This document shows positions 18,044-27,498 of a stretch of DNA of 59,475 nt, piece after piece. The notes under the pieces were generated by a model, which ran no database searches, had not been told where the DNA came from, and worked only from the letters and a program-made list of their open reading frames with translations. Position 1 is the stretch's first letter. Each line of letters begins with the position of its first letter. Position numbers and translations under genes: made by a program. This DNA is from Lachnospiraceae bacterium. GTDB taxonomy: Bacteria > Bacillota > Clostridia > Lachnospirales > Lachnospiraceae. Location: positions 1 to 59,475 of the forward strand of contig JAUNON010000011.1 of NCBI GenBank assembly GCA_030537145.1, written 5' to 3'.

Positions 18044-18601
18044 TTAAAACATAGGCGGGGTACTCACCCATATAAATTTTGCAGGGCGGCTGCCGGGATT
18101 TTCAATGCGATGCTTACGCTTTGCCGGATAATAAAAGCTTTCTCCTGCCTTCACATGATAAACCTGATCCCCAAGATACAGGCTCAGTTTCCCGGAAATT
18201 ACATACCCGAATTCCTCTCCGTCATGGGGCTTATCTTCATCCAGACTCTGATGAGGCTGCACAGATACCAGCAAGGGCTCCATCTGGTATTTCTGGGCCG
18301 TCGGTACGATCCATTGAATGCTGTTTCCCACTTCATCCACTTTTTCAAAAAAACCTTCTTCCGTGAATACGATCTGCTCCTCCACTGCTTCCTTGAAAAA
18401 CTCAGACGCTGTTGTTCCCAGACACTCGATCAGATCCAGCAGCGTAACCACCGAGGGGGAAACCTGTCCATGCTCCAGTTGGGAAATGAACCCCTTCGTC
18501 AGCTCCGTCCGGTCCGCCAGCTCCTGCTGCGTCAGCCCATTACGGTTTCGCAGATCCTTTATCTTTTTACCTATTTGGGCATTCACATAATCCAGTTCCA
18601 T
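18044..18601 (-). CDS. XRE-cupin regulator, PuuR-like
   Basis: A 185-residue regulator: an N-terminal helix-turn-helix (about 8-65; LRNRNGLTQQELADRTELTK, then GFISQLEHGQVSPSV) and a C-terminal cupin (about 105-180; EEFGYVISGKLSLYLGDQVY and GESFYYPAKRKHRIEN). Proteins of this architecture control polyamine genes, for example PuuR, usually as repressors that sense the substrate in the cupin barrel. Its position as first gene ahead of potABCD on the same strand supports autoregulation and control of uptake. A structured leader with repeated half sites precedes it. Confidence 0.88.
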   Translation of the reverse strand: MELDYVNAQIGKKIKDLRNRNGLTQQELADRTELTKGFISQLEHGQVSPSVVTLLDLIECLGTTASEFFKEAVEEQIVFTEEGFFEKVDEVGNSIQWIVPTAQKYQMEPLLVSVQPHQSLDEDKPHDGEEFGYVISGKLSLYLGDQVYHVKAGESFYYPAKRKHRIENPGSRPAKFIWVSTPPMF

Positions 18602-18674
18602 TGGTATAACGTCTCCTTCACTCTATTCTTCCGCTTCCTGAACTTTCATGCCTGCTTTGCAGGTACCACTAAAA

Positions 18675-18706
18675 ATATAAGCCCACGGATTGCTCCGGAC
18701 TTATAT
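18675..18706 (-). promoter_or_regulatory. Hairpin in the leader of the pot operon
   Basis: Reverse strand: ATATAAGTCCGGA and TCC-GT-GGGCTTATAT pair around a GCAA tetraloop and are followed by TTTTT. It lies in the untranslated leader between promoter and regulator gene, so it could act as an attenuator or as an RNA-stability element. Confidence 0.45.
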
Positions 18707-18735
18707 AGTAAACTAAAAATCACTTTTTACTAAAC
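18707..18735 (-). promoter_or_regulatory. Candidate operator downstream of the pot promoter
   Basis: Two AGTAAA/TTTACT-type half sites (about 18707-18713 and 18726-18733) separated by an A/T-rich centre lie just after the -10 box. This is where a repressor would block transcription; the XRE-cupin protein encoded downstream is the obvious candidate. Confidence 0.4.
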
Positions 18736-18749
18736 TCTTTCCTTAAAAA

Positions 18750-18777
18750 ATTATACTATTCATAAACTTTTTGTCAA
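18750..18777 (-). promoter_or_regulatory. Strong sigma-A promoter of the pot operon
   Basis: Reverse strand: TTGACA (18772-18777), 16-base spacer, TATAAT (18750-18755); both boxes are perfect. The leader to the regulator start is about 140 bases. Confidence 0.75.
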
Positions 18778-18786
18778 CTATTAATG

Positions 18787-19383
18787 TTATTTTTCAGATG
18801 TTTTTTTCAGTAAAAAATGCCTTCGGCTTTCCCAACTGTTTACCGTATTTCGCATGGGATCCCCGAAGCGTTGGAAGTGAACGATCTCCCGCGCCCGCAG
18901 GAAACGGATCGGATCAGCCACCTCCGGATCCTTCACCAGCCGCAGGATATTGTCATACGTGGTGCGTGCCTTCTGTTCTGCAGCCAGATCCTCAAACAGA
19001 TCCGTCAGCGGATCGCCCGTTGACTGAAACTGACTGGAGCTAAACGGCATTCCCGACGCTGCCTGGGGCCAGATGCCCACCGTGTGATCCACATAATACG
19101 GAGCAAATCCGGATTTTTCAATTTCCTCCGGCGTCAGATCGCGCGTAAGCTGGTGCACAATGGTGGCTACCATCTCCAGATGTGCCAGCTCCTCTGTTCC
19201 CACATCGGTTAATACAGCCATCGTGGTGCGGTTGGGTGCGGTATAGCGCTGTGACAAATAGCGCATGGATGCTCCCATTTCACCGTCCGGGCCTCCGTAC
19301 TGGCTTATGATAATCTGAGCGATCTTCGCATTTGGGGTTTTGATGTTTACCGGATATTCCAGCCTTTTTTCATAATTCCACAT
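18787..19383 (-). CDS. cotJC: Spore coat protein CotJC (manganese-catalase fold)
   Basis: A 198-residue ferritin-like protein of the Mn-catalase/CotJC family, located in the inner spore coat. Metal-ligand candidates are in GEMGASMRYLSQRYT, EELAHLEMVATIVH and the later LAAEQKARTTYDNILR and AREIVHFQRFGDPM. The start has GGAGG followed by TGCCTGCTAAGAT. It is four bases after cotJB and ends the operon. Confidence 0.93.
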   Translation of the reverse strand: MWNYEKRLEYPVNIKTPNAKIAQIIISQYGGPDGEMGASMRYLSQRYTAPNRTTMAVLTDVGTEELAHLEMVATIVHQLTRDLTPEEIEKSGFAPYYVDHTVGIWPQAASGMPFSSSQFQSTGDPLTDLFEDLAAEQKARTTYDNILRLVKDPEVADPIRFLRAREIVHFQRFGDPMRNTVNSWESRRHFLLKKTSEK

Positions 19384-19386
19384 ATC

Positions 19387-19668
19387 TTAGCAGGCACCTC
19401 CTTCCCAGGGCCAGGGCTGATCGATCCACTGCCAGCGATTGCCATTGGTGATACTGGTACAGTCCATCGTCAGGGGGCCAAACAATCTGCCATATTCCTC
19501 CAATGCGGAATTCCGCTTTTGGCTCATCTCCCGATAAAACTCCAGTGCCTGCTGGTCATTGGGATGGGTATCTAAAAAAAGCAGGGTATCATAAGCGGCA
19601 AAACTGACCTCATTGATCTGCTGCAGCATTGCATTCCGGTCCATTTTATTTCGATCCATTGTACTCAT
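19387..19668 (-). CDS. cotJB: Spore coat protein CotJB
   Basis: A 93-residue protein of the CotJB family (QINEVSFAAYDTLLFLDTHP, ALEFYREMSQKRNSALEEY, ending in WQWIDQPWPWEGGAC). It is expressed in the mother cell in characterised Bacilli and assembles with CotJA and CotJC. Its start overlaps the cotJA stop by four bases and has GGAGG upstream. Confidence 0.92.
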   Translation of the reverse strand: MSTMDRNKMDRNAMLQQINEVSFAAYDTLLFLDTHPNDQQALEFYREMSQKRNSALEEYGRLFGPLTMDCTSITNGNRWQWIDQPWPWEGGAC

Positions 19669-19961
19669 TTCCTGGCACCTCCTTTTCCGCAGAATGGTTT
19701 ATCTAAATCGGCAAAGATGGTGCCCATCCGAAGTCCTCTGCAAAGAGACACCGGCTGGCTCCACACCTGCACCGGCACGTAACCCATGGCAATCGGCCAT
19801 TGAGAGCTCATCATACATTCCTGAGCTGTTCTAAGCATCGGCTGCTGCCCTGTCTGTAAGGATCTGGCAGAACAGTTTCCCCTGGAACACTGACCGGATA
19901 CTTCTCTTGACGAGCTGCGCCGGTAATTGTAGCCGCAACCGTAAGAATACTGATTACTCAT
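19665..19961 (-). CDS. cotJA: Spore coat associated protein CotJA
   Basis: A 98-residue protein. The C-terminal half (MGYVPVQVWSQP, then LRMGTIFADLDKPFCGKG) matches CotJA, which is usually about 80 residues; the N-terminal ~40 residues are Cys/Ser/Arg-rich (CGYNYRRSSSREVSGQCSRG) and look like an added tail. AAGGAG lies before the ATG. First gene of cotJABC. A sporulation sigma-E promoter would be expected upstream, but I could not find a convincing one. Confidence 0.85.
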   Translation of the reverse strand: MSNQYSYGCGYNYRRSSSREVSGQCSRGNCSARSLQTGQQPMLRTAQECMMSSQWPIAMGYVPVQVWSQPVSLCRGLRMGTIFADLDKPFCGKGGARK

Positions 19962-20025
19962 AGAAACTCCTTATAAATGAATTTATTTTATTTTATGGAA
20001 AAAAGAATAAATGGTGAGCAGATAC

Positions 20026-20104
20026 GAACACAAAAAACTGCCGCAGAAGCCACAGGCTGTTTTCTGAATAAGCTCTGTGATTCTGCGGCAGTTTTCTTGT
20101 GCTC
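20026..20104. terminator. Bidirectional terminator
   Basis: A long fold-back: AAAAAACTGCCGCAGAA (from 20032) pairs with TTCTGCGGCAGTTTT (to 20095), with more pairing inside and GAACACA/TGTGCTC outside. T-runs exist on both strands. It ends the transcript of the D-2-hydroxyacid dehydrogenase and insulates cotJA. Confidence 0.75.
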
Positions 20105-20146
20105 ATCTATCGAAGCTGCCATTTTAACGAATACATTCCGAAGGAT

Positions 20147-21133
20147 CTAATTCAATTCTGTTCCGGCAGTTTCTCCTTTTATATATGCTCTCGCATTGTT
20201 CAGAGTGGTCTCGCTGATAGCTCCCAAAGCCTCCTCTGTAAAGAAGCCCTGATGCGATGTTACGATTACATTGGGGAAGGACAGAAGTCTTGCCGTAGTA
20301 GAATGCATCAGGATGTCATCCTCGTGATTTTCAAATACATTCTTTGTCTCTTCCTCATAAACATCCAGACCAACGCCAAAGAACTTATGCTCACGGATGC
20401 CCGCAATCAGATCATCCGTCTTTACCAGGCCGCCGCGGGAGGTGTTGATCAAAATAACCCCATCCTTCATTTTATTGATGGTCTCCAGATTAATCAGATG
20501 GTAGGTGCTGTCCATCAGCGGGCAGTGCAGGCTGATCAGATCGCTGGAAGCCAGCAGCTCATCCAGATCCACGTAGGTAACAAAATCCAGATCCGGATTC
20601 TGATACATATCATAAGCAATCACCTTCATGCCAAATCCATGGCAGATACGCGCCATTGCCGCGCCGATTCTTCCGGTTCCGATAATGCCCGCCGTCTTGC
20701 CATAGAAATTTACTCCCACCAGGCCCTGCAGACTGAAATTATTCTCTCTCACCTTCACGTATGCCTTATGCAGATGGCGGTTCACAGCCATAGCCAGCGC
20801 CATCGCATGTTCCGCAACTGCCTCCGGAGAATACCCCGGCACACGCATTACCTTGATTCCATATTTGGTAGCTGCATCCAGATCCACATTATTAAACCCG
20901 GCGCAGCGCATCAGGATCAGCTTTACGCCCCGGTCATGAAGCACCTTTATAACTTCTCCGCCTACATCAGAGCTGACAAATGCGCATACGGCTTCACTGT
21001 CCGTCACATAAGCTGCCGTCTTGGGAGACAATTCCGCTTCCCAATACTCCAGCTCCAGCTCCGGATAATTTTCCTTAATCTTATTAAAAGAATCCCTGTC
21101 GTAGCTTTTTGCTGCAAAAAACGTAATTCTCAT
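20147..21133 (-). CDS. D-2-hydroxyacid dehydrogenase (D-lactate dehydrogenase family)
   Basis: A 328-residue NAD-dependent dehydrogenase of the LdhA/HicD type, which reduces a 2-keto acid to the D-2-hydroxy acid. The nucleotide-binding GTGRIGAAMARICHGFG lies at about 152-168. Catalytic residues are seen in LILMRCAGFNNVDLDAA, INTSRGGLVKTDDLI (Arg), GVGLDVYEEE (Glu) and SHQGFFTEEAL (His). It is 21 bases after leuD on the same strand, so it is probably in the leuCD transcript. The context suggests a keto acid of the leucine pathway as possible substrate, as for the 2-hydroxyisocaproate dehydrogenase of leucine-fermenting clostridia, but plain D-lactate dehydrogenase is equally compatible with the sequence. 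Confidence 0.9.
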   Translation of the reverse strand: MRITFFAAKSYDRDSFNKIKENYPELELEYWEAELSPKTAAYVTDSEAVCAFVSSDVGGEVIKVLHDRGVKLILMRCAGFNNVDLDAATKYGIKVMRVPGYSPEAVAEHAMALAMAVNRHLHKAYVKVRENNFSLQGLVGVNFYGKTAGIIGTGRIGAAMARICHGFGMKVIAYDMYQNPDLDFVTYVDLDELLASSDLISLHCPLMDSTYHLINLETINKMKDGVILINTSRGGLVKTDDLIAGIREHKFFGVGLDVYEEETKNVFENHEDDILMHSTTARLLSFPNVIVTSHQGFFTEEALGAISETTLNNARAYIKGETAGTELN

Positions 21134-21154
21134 TCTGATTCCCTCCTCTAATTC

Positions 21155-21640
21155 CTATTTGCGGTTAATGTAATTGATCAGTCCCTCCGCCTCGATGATC
21201 TTCTGCATGAATTCGGGAAACGCCTGTCCCTGAAACTGCGTACCTTTCGTACGGTTATAGATCATGCCGCTGTCAAAATCAATCTCCACCTCATCTCCCA
21301 GCTCGATTCCTCGACTCGCTTCCGGACATTCGATGATCGGGAGACCGATGTTAATGGCATTCCGGTAGAAAATACGCGCAAAGGTCTCTGCAATCACACA
21401 GCTTACGCCCGCCGCCTTAATCGCTATAGGTGCGTGTTCTCTGGAGGATCCGCAGCCAAAGTTCTTATCTGCCACAATAATATCCCCCGGCTTTACCTTA
21501 TGAATAAAGTCCTTATCAATATCCTCCATGCAATGAGCAGCCAGCTCCTTCGGATCCGAAGAATTTAGATAACGGGCCGGAATGATTACATCCGTATCCA
21601 CATTGTCCCCATATTTAAAAACTGTTCCCTGTGCTTTCAT
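21155..21640 (-). CDS. leuD: 3-isopropylmalate dehydratase small subunit
   Basis: A 161-residue swivel domain subunit. Motifs: [16 protein letters not shown] (11-26) and the loop [15 protein letters not shown] (60-74). With LeuC it converts 2- to 3-isopropylmalate in leucine synthesis. The short (about 160-residue) form is the type found in clostridia and archaea. It follows leuC by 12 bases. Confidence 0.96.
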   Translation of the reverse strand: MKAQGTVFKYGDNVDTDVIIPARYLNSSDPKELAAHCMEDIDKDFIHKVKPGDIIVADKNFGCGSSREHAPIAIKAAGVSCVIAETFARIFYRNAINIGLPIIECPEASRGIELGDEVEIDFDSGMIYNRTKGTQFQGQAFPEFMQKIIEAEGLINYINRK

Positions 21641-21652
21641 AGTCCTATCCTC

Positions 21653-22921
21653 CTACAATCCCAATTCGTTCGGCGCTGAAATCTTTCCTGTCACTGCACT
21701 GGCTGCCGCCACCGCCGGGCTGGCCAGATATACTTCTGAATCCACATGTCCCATACGGCCTACAAAGTTCCTGTTGGTGGTGGAAATGCAGCGTTCTCCT
21801 GCCGCCAGTATCCCCATATATCCGCCCAGACACGGTCCGCAGGTCGGTGTGCTGACCACTGCGCCCGCTTCTATGAAAATTTTCAAAAGTCCCTCTTCCA
21901 TAGCCTGCAGATAAATCTGCTGTGTCGCCGGAATCACAATACAGCGCACGCCTTTTTTCACTTTTCTGCCCTTCAGAATCTCTGCCGCACAGCGCAGGTC
22001 ATCAATACGGCCATTGGTACAGGAACCGATCACCGCCTGATCAATGACCACATCCTCTGTTATTTCATCGATCGTCTTTGTATTCTCCGGAAGATGGGGG
22101 AATGCAATGGTCGGCTTCAATTCACTCAAATCAATGGTATATTCCGCATCATACGGAGCATCCGCATCCGCCTCATAGATTTTGTAGGGACGCTTTGAGT
22201 GAGCCTCCATATAAGCAATGGCTTTCTCATCCACCGGGAAGATGCCGTTCTTTCCGCCGGCCTCAATGGCCATATTCGCAATCGTAAAACGGTCATCCAT
22301 AGATAAATTCGCAACGCCTTCTCCAGCAAATTCCATGGATTTGTACAGAGCGCCGTCTACACCGATCATTCCAATAATATGTAAAATAACATCCTTGCCG
22401 CTGACCCACCTGGAAGGTTTTGCCACCAGATTGAACTTCAGTGCGGAAGGAACTTTAAACCAGGCCTTTCCGGTAGCCATACCGGCCGCCATATCCGTGC
22501 TTCCCACACCTGTGGAAAACGCTCCCAGCGCTCCGTAAGTACAGGTATGTGAATCCGCACCGATAATCACATCACCTGCCACCGTCAGGCCCTGCTCCGG
22601 AAGCAGCGCATGCTCAATGCCCATCTGTCCCACATCAAAATAATTGGTAATCTCATGCCGGCAGGCAAATTCCCTGACACATTTGCAGTGCTCCGCCGAT
22701 TTGATATCTTTATTCGGAATAAAATGGTCCATAACCAGTGCGATCTTATCCTTATCAAATACCGTCTTTTTGTTTAATTTATCCATTTCATGAATGGCCA
22801 CCGGAGACGTAATATCATTTCCCAGCACCAGATTCAGATCAGCCTCAATCAACTGTCCGGCCTCTACTTTATCTAACCCGGCGGCGGCAGCCAAAATTTT
22901 CTGCGACATTGTCATTCCCAT
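21653..22921 (-). CDS. leuC: 3-isopropylmalate dehydratase large subunit
   Basis: The Fe-S subunit of isopropylmalate isomerase, 422 residues. The three cluster-binding Cys are in VIGSCTNGR (about 295) and PTCGPCLGG (about 355). The substrate/cluster region [15 protein letters not shown] is intact. The start is placed at ATG 22921, nine bases after AGGAGG; a TTG further upstream precedes that site. First gene of leuC-leuD-dehydrogenase. Confidence 0.96.
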   Translation of the reverse strand: MGMTMSQKILAAAAGLDKVEAGQLIEADLNLVLGNDITSPVAIHEMDKLNKKTVFDKDKIALVMDHFIPNKDIKSAEHCKCVREFACRHEITNYFDVGQMGIEHALLPEQGLTVAGDVIIGADSHTCTYGALGAFSTGVGSTDMAAGMATGKAWFKVPSALKFNLVAKPSRWVSGKDVILHIIGMIGVDGALYKSMEFAGEGVANLSMDDRFTIANMAIEAGGKNGIFPVDEKAIAYMEAHSKRPYKIYEADADAPYDAEYTIDLSELKPTIAFPHLPENTKTIDEITEDVVIDQAVIGSCTNGRIDDLRCAAEILKGRKVKKGVRCIVIPATQQIYLQAMEEGLLKIFIEAGAVVSTPTCGPCLGGYMGILAAGERCISTTNRNFVGRMGHVDSEVYLASPAVAAASAVTGKISAPNELGL

Positions 22922-22975
22922 GAAATCATTCCTCCTCAACAATGGGATTTTTCACTCCCGTATCATATCATTCCA

Positions 22976-23004
22976 ATTCTATCACAGAATTTCTGCAAGT
23001 TCAA
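22976..23004 (-). promoter_or_regulatory. Sigma-A promoter of leuC
   Basis: Reverse strand: TTGAAC (22999-23004), 17-base spacer, TAGAAT (22976-22981), 54 bases before the start. Confidence 0.55.
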
Positions 23005-23022
23005 GAACGGCAGAAACACAAA

Positions 23023-23087
23023 GAGCCGTTGCAAAATACAAACCGTGAAATTTCTGTATCTTCCACCTTTTGATTTTGCAGCGGCTC
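23023..23087 (-). terminator. Terminator-like fold-back after ilvC
   Basis: GAGCCGTTGCAAAAT (23023-23037) pairs with ATTTTGCAGCGGCTC (23073-23087). It lies 29 bases after the ilvC stop and separates ilvC from the leuC promoter. The loop contains TTTCTGTATC, shared with fold-backs at 43666 and 57767. Confidence 0.65.
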
Positions 23088-23116
23088 CTGATCTTATCCT
23101 CTGTAATATACCCGGA

Positions 23117-24139
<1,023 letters not shown>

Positions 24140-24301
24140 CTATTCCTCGCTTCTGTTCATAAAATATATTTTCAGAGCACACAGCAATCAACCTTTACTG
24201 TGAACTCAGGAAATCTGATCTATCCGAAAACCCGGCGGGCATTCCGATCGATCCTTCACTGCCGCCAAACCGCAGCAGCTCCCGCAAACCGTTCCCCGCT
24301 C

Positions 24302-24802
24302 CTACAGATAACGTACGTCATCAGAGCCACGGCTCAGGCCTGTGATACCGGTTCTCGCCAATTCCAGAATTTCATAATCGTTCAGCAAACGGATAAACGC
24401 ATCCAGCTTGCTCTGCTGTCCGGTAAGCTCCACGATCAGGGAATCCGTCCCCACATCTACCACCTTGCCCCGGAATACATCCGCCATAGCGATCACGGAC
24501 TGCCGCTGCTCACCCTCTACCCGTACCTTCACCAGAATTAATTCTCTGTTTACACTGGTATCGGGATCCAGTGTTTTAATGTCCACCACGTCAACCAGCT
24601 TTGCAAGCTGCTTTGTGATCTGCTCCAGAATCTGCTCATCACCTTCCGCTACCACCGTCATGCGGGAATAGCGGGGATCCGTCGTCTCTCCTACCGTAAG
24701 ACTTTCGATATTGTAGCCTCTGCGGCTGAAAAGGCCGGCCACACGGCTCAAAACACCGGAGGTATTATCCACCAGCAGCGATAAATTTTTCTTCATGTTC
24801 AT
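24302..24802 (-). CDS. ilvN: Acetolactate synthase small (regulatory) subunit
   Basis: A 166-residue protein with an N-terminal ACT domain (LSLLVDNTSGVLSRVAGLFS, then RRGYNIESLTVGETTDPRYSR) and the C-terminal ALS_ss domain (LILVKVRVEGEQR..., GVDSLIVELTGQ-like). It binds the large subunit and gives valine feedback inhibition. The catalytic subunit ilvB is not adjacent but about 21 kb away at 46141-47826. Confidence 0.95.
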   Translation of the reverse strand: MNMKKNLSLLVDNTSGVLSRVAGLFSRRGYNIESLTVGETTDPRYSRMTVVAEGDEQILEQITKQLAKLVDVVDIKTLDPDTSVNRELILVKVRVEGEQRQSVIAMADVFRGKVVDVGTDSLIVELTGQQSKLDAFIRLLNDYEILELARTGITGLSRGSDDVRYL

Positions 24803-24889
24803 CTACCTCGAAATCTGGCTGCCACCAATGAGCTCCAACACTTTCGTTTCATCCGGACAGCTTATTTTAAGTCATTGCAACTTCTTCAT

Positions 24890-24918
24890 ATTCTAGCAAT
24901 TTCTATATTCTTTGTCAA
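24890..24918 (-). promoter_or_regulatory. Sigma-A promoter of ilvN-ilvC
   Basis: Reverse strand: TTGACA (24913-24918), 17-base spacer, TAGAAT (24890-24895). The -35 box overlaps the stop codon of the upstream amidase gene. Confidence 0.65.
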
Positions 24919-26546
24919 CTGTAATAAGCGATAATCGCATTGGATACGGCCTTCGCCATCTTGCTCTTTTTACTGGTATAGAATTTCATATCATCTCCGT
25001 CATCAATAAACGCAGTCTCCAGCAGTCCGTAGCTGACTCCCAGCTCCTGGCAGACTCTGGCATTAAACAGTGTGGAGGAACGAAGCACTCCGCCGGCCCA
25101 GCTTGGGAAGCCCAATGCGTTGACCTTGCTGATAATGTTCTTTTCCAGCGTTGTTTTACTCTTGTAGCTGTTAATATAAAATCCGATACCCGTATAATGT
25201 CCGTCTCCCTGGGGATCCTTTCCGCTTCCCTTTGCGTTAAAATGAACCTCCAGTACATAGTCATATTCTGTAAACAACGGGATATTGGGATTGGTCTTAA
25301 TGCCGTTCAGCGTCCTGGTCTTGTTTTTCCCGCTTCCGGTGATCAAGCCGCTGATGCCCAGACCGGAGGAGCCCAATGTCCTGGCATTCTGCTGATAGCA
25401 GTCATAGCTTAAGCTGCCGTTTTTATAATAAGTCACATCCACCTTGCCGCTGCTCTTTAACTCATCATAAATCAGCTTTGCAAACTGCCTGGTGTAATTC
25501 TGCTCCTGCCCCCAGCTTGAGGTCGCTCCCGGGTCTCCCTGTCCGTGTCCTGCAATAATCAGGATCTTCGGCTTATCGCTGGTATTTGCGATCCGGGTAG
25601 CCACACCATTGGCATCAATGGAGTATCCGTCTATGGTTGTATTCTTCAGGAGACGGCCATTGGAATCAAAATAGTAAAGCTTTCCGCCGATGGTCTGCAG
25701 CCCTGTCTGTCTGACACCCTTGCTGTTAAAATAATACCGGTACTTTCCGATGTTTTTCCATCCGGTCACACGTATCCCGTCCGCATCCAGATAATAGTAT
25801 TTTCCGCTGATCTTTTTCCAGCAGGAAACAAGGAATTTGTGCTGGGAAAGCACATAATAATGATACTTTCCGTTAATTTTCACCCATCCGTTTACCTTAT
25901 TGTTTCCCACCTTTTTTCCGTCGCTGCCCACCAGATAGCCGTCCGGCGTGACTGTGTTGGTCAGCCGCAGTCCGTCGCTGCCCACATAGTAGGTATGATT
26001 CACCCAGCAGTTCTTCGACAGCGTGCCATCCTTACCGAAATAGTATTTCTTTCCGTTTACGGTTTTCCAGGTTTTCATCAGGGCACGCCCACGCTCACCC
26101 AGCTTTGTGCTTTTGCTGAAATAATATGTATTATTCTTCAGAGGCGTATAGCCGGTAACCACCACACCATTTTTATCGAAATAAAACTTTTTTTTGTTGA
26201 TGATCTTAAACCCGGTGTACATGGCTCCTTTGGTTCCAATACTTCCGGTCTTACGGAAATAACGGTAGCCGTCCTTTGTATTTACCCAGCCGGTCTGAAG
26301 CACTCCCTTGCTGTTAAAGTAATAATATTTTTTTTCAATCTTTTGAAATCCGGTAGCCTTCTTGCCATTCACAGAAGGATCATCGGATGTCAGATAGTAA
26401 TAGATCTTCCCTCCGCTCTGCACCCAGCCGGCTTTCGCAGCCATCGCCGTAGTAGATATAAAAAATACAGCCAGAAGCACGAATAAGGAAGTATACCATA
26501 CTTTTCTAACGCCTCCTGACTCCCATCGCTTCATTCTCTGCTCCAT
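24915..26546 (-). CDS. Secreted N-acetylmuramoyl-L-alanine amidase with cell-wall-binding repeats
   Basis: A 543-residue exported protein. A signal peptide is seen at 15-37 (VWYTSLFVLLAVFFISTTAM). Residues ~38-310 hold about a dozen aromatic repeats of the choline/glucan-binding type (units such as GWVNTKDGYRYFRKTGSIG and KYYYFNSKGVLQTGW). The C-terminal ~220 residues form an Amidase_3 zinc peptidoglycan amidase: AGHGQGDPGA (zinc His), QEQNYTRQFAKL (zinc Glu), EVHFNA (zinc His) and LLETAFIDDGDDM (catalytic Glu). It probably remodels the wall at the cell surface. The start has GGGAGA upstream. Confidence 0.92.
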   Translation of the reverse strand: MEQRMKRWESGGVRKVWYTSLFVLLAVFFISTTAMAAKAGWVQSGGKIYYYLTSDDPSVNGKKATGFQKIEKKYYYFNSKGVLQTGWVNTKDGYRYFRKTGSIGTKGAMYTGFKIINKKKFYFDKNGVVVTGYTPLKNNTYYFSKSTKLGERGRALMKTWKTVNGKKYYFGKDGTLSKNCWVNHTYYVGSDGLRLTNTVTPDGYLVGSDGKKVGNNKVNGWVKINGKYHYYVLSQHKFLVSCWKKISGKYYYLDADGIRVTGWKNIGKYRYYFNSKGVRQTGLQTIGGKLYYFDSNGRLLKNTTIDGYSIDANGVATRIANTSDKPKILIIAGHGQGDPGATSSWGQEQNYTRQFAKLIYDELKSSGKVDVTYYKNGSLSYDCYQQNARTLGSSGLGISGLITGSGKNKTRTLNGIKTNPNIPLFTEYDYVLEVHFNAKGSGKDPQGDGHYTGIGFYINSYKSKTTLEKNIISKVNALGFPSWAGGVLRSSTLFNARVCQELGVSYGLLETAFIDDGDDMKFYTSKKSKMAKAVSNAIIAYYS

Positions 26547-26673
26547 AATAATTCTCCCGCCCTCCTGAAAAAATGCTTATTCTTTACAATTTTGTATCAA
26601 ACTTATTAATTTTTATTCTAACATTATATTTTCCGGAACACAAGGGACTTTCACAACATTTCTTGAGTTTTTC

Positions 26674-26730
26674 GTAACAGTTCAGCCCAGGGCTTTGCAG
26701 CCAGTGCAAAGCCCTGGGCTGAACTGTTAC
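26674..26730. repeat. Palindromic repeat element, copy B
   Basis: A perfect 26-bp inverted repeat (26674-26699 with 26705-26730) around the loop GCCAG. It begins GTAACAGTTCAGCCCAGGG. It differs from copy A by two bases in the left arm and two in the right. It lies between the CBS gene and the amidase gene. No poly-T follows. Confidence 0.9.
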
Positions 26731-26844
26731 ACTTTTCATTCCTTATCCGCTGCAGCATACGTCGTTTCCAATGCGGACACGTTGATTTTCCTGTTTTGCG
26801 CAGCCCGGCATATCATTCGTAAAACGCAAGCTTTTAACAGCCGC

Positions 26845-26891
26845 ACACTTTGGCACTTTAAAGCAGCAACGTCTTTCCCGTGAGATAAAAA
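26845..26891. repeat. Dispersed 47-base repeat, copy 1
   Basis: Contains GCACTTTAAAGCAGCAA and TTTCCCGTGAGATAAAAA; it aligns without gaps to 51434-51480 with 39 of 47 identical by eye. Both copies directly precede a terminator hairpin in the same orientation. Confidence 0.6.
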
Positions 26892-26938
26892 AATCTTTTA
26901 TGAAAGCAGCCCGTCACGCTGCAGCCATAAAAGATTTT
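26887..26938 (-). terminator. Terminator of the CBS-domain gene
   Basis: AAAATCTTTTATG pairs with CATAAAAGATTTT over 13 bp with an inner GCAGC/GCTGC stem; the reverse strand continues in T. It is 15 bases after the gene's stop. Confidence 0.75.
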
Positions 26939-26952
26939 ATCCTGCACTTCTC

Positions 26953-27369
26953 TTATTGAAAACAAGTTTTTTTGTATTGCTCATAGCAGTAGGAAATAAT
27001 GCTTTTGCGGGTAACAATACCGATAAAGATGCGGTTATCATCGATCACCGGAATGAAGTTCTGATTCATGGCAGTCAGCACCAGATCCTCCATGTTGCAA
27101 TTTATATTCACCGGCTCATTGTCCCGGCAGCGCTTCACCTGCCGGATCGGCATTTCCTCTGTCTGCTTCAGATCCTGAATATTTTTCTCCTTCAGCTCCC
27201 AGAGAATATCTCCTTCCGAAAGACTCCCCACATAATTCCCTTTCCGGTTAATCACCGGTACACAAGAAAATCTGTGATTCTCCAGCTTCTCCATCGCCTG
27301 CCGCACAGAAAAATCATCATACAGATACACCAGTTCATGTTTCGGCACCAAATAGAATAGTATATTCAT
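26953..27369 (-). CDS. CBS-domain protein
   Basis: A 138-residue protein made of two CBS motifs (about 15-65 and 75-130): SVRQAMEKLENHRFSCVPVI with NRKGNYVGSLSEGDILWEL, and NMEDLVLTAMNQNFIPVIDD with NRIFIGIVTRKSIISYC. CBS pairs bind adenine nucleotides and act as sensors. Here there is no attached catalytic domain. The target is unknown. It has its own terminator. GGGGAG lies before the ATG. Confidence 0.88.
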   Translation of the reverse strand: MNILFYLVPKHELVYLYDDFSVRQAMEKLENHRFSCVPVINRKGNYVGSLSEGDILWELKEKNIQDLKQTEEMPIRQVKRCRDNEPVNINCNMEDLVLTAMNQNFIPVIDDNRIFIGIVTRKSIISYCYEQYKKTCFQ

Positions 27370-27498
27370 AGAAAACTCCCCGCTTCCGCAGCCTTAACCC
27401 CTGCTTCCTCCCAAATGGTTCCCGGCCTTTTCCCCGGCCCTATTTCTGATTTCATTATATCGGATTCCATGTTTTCCGTCAACGCTGCTGGGATGATT

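Noticed and set aside
24803..24914. T-box leader before ilvN-ilvC
   Set aside because: No GGTGG-ACCGCG-type motif and the leader is only about 85 bases.
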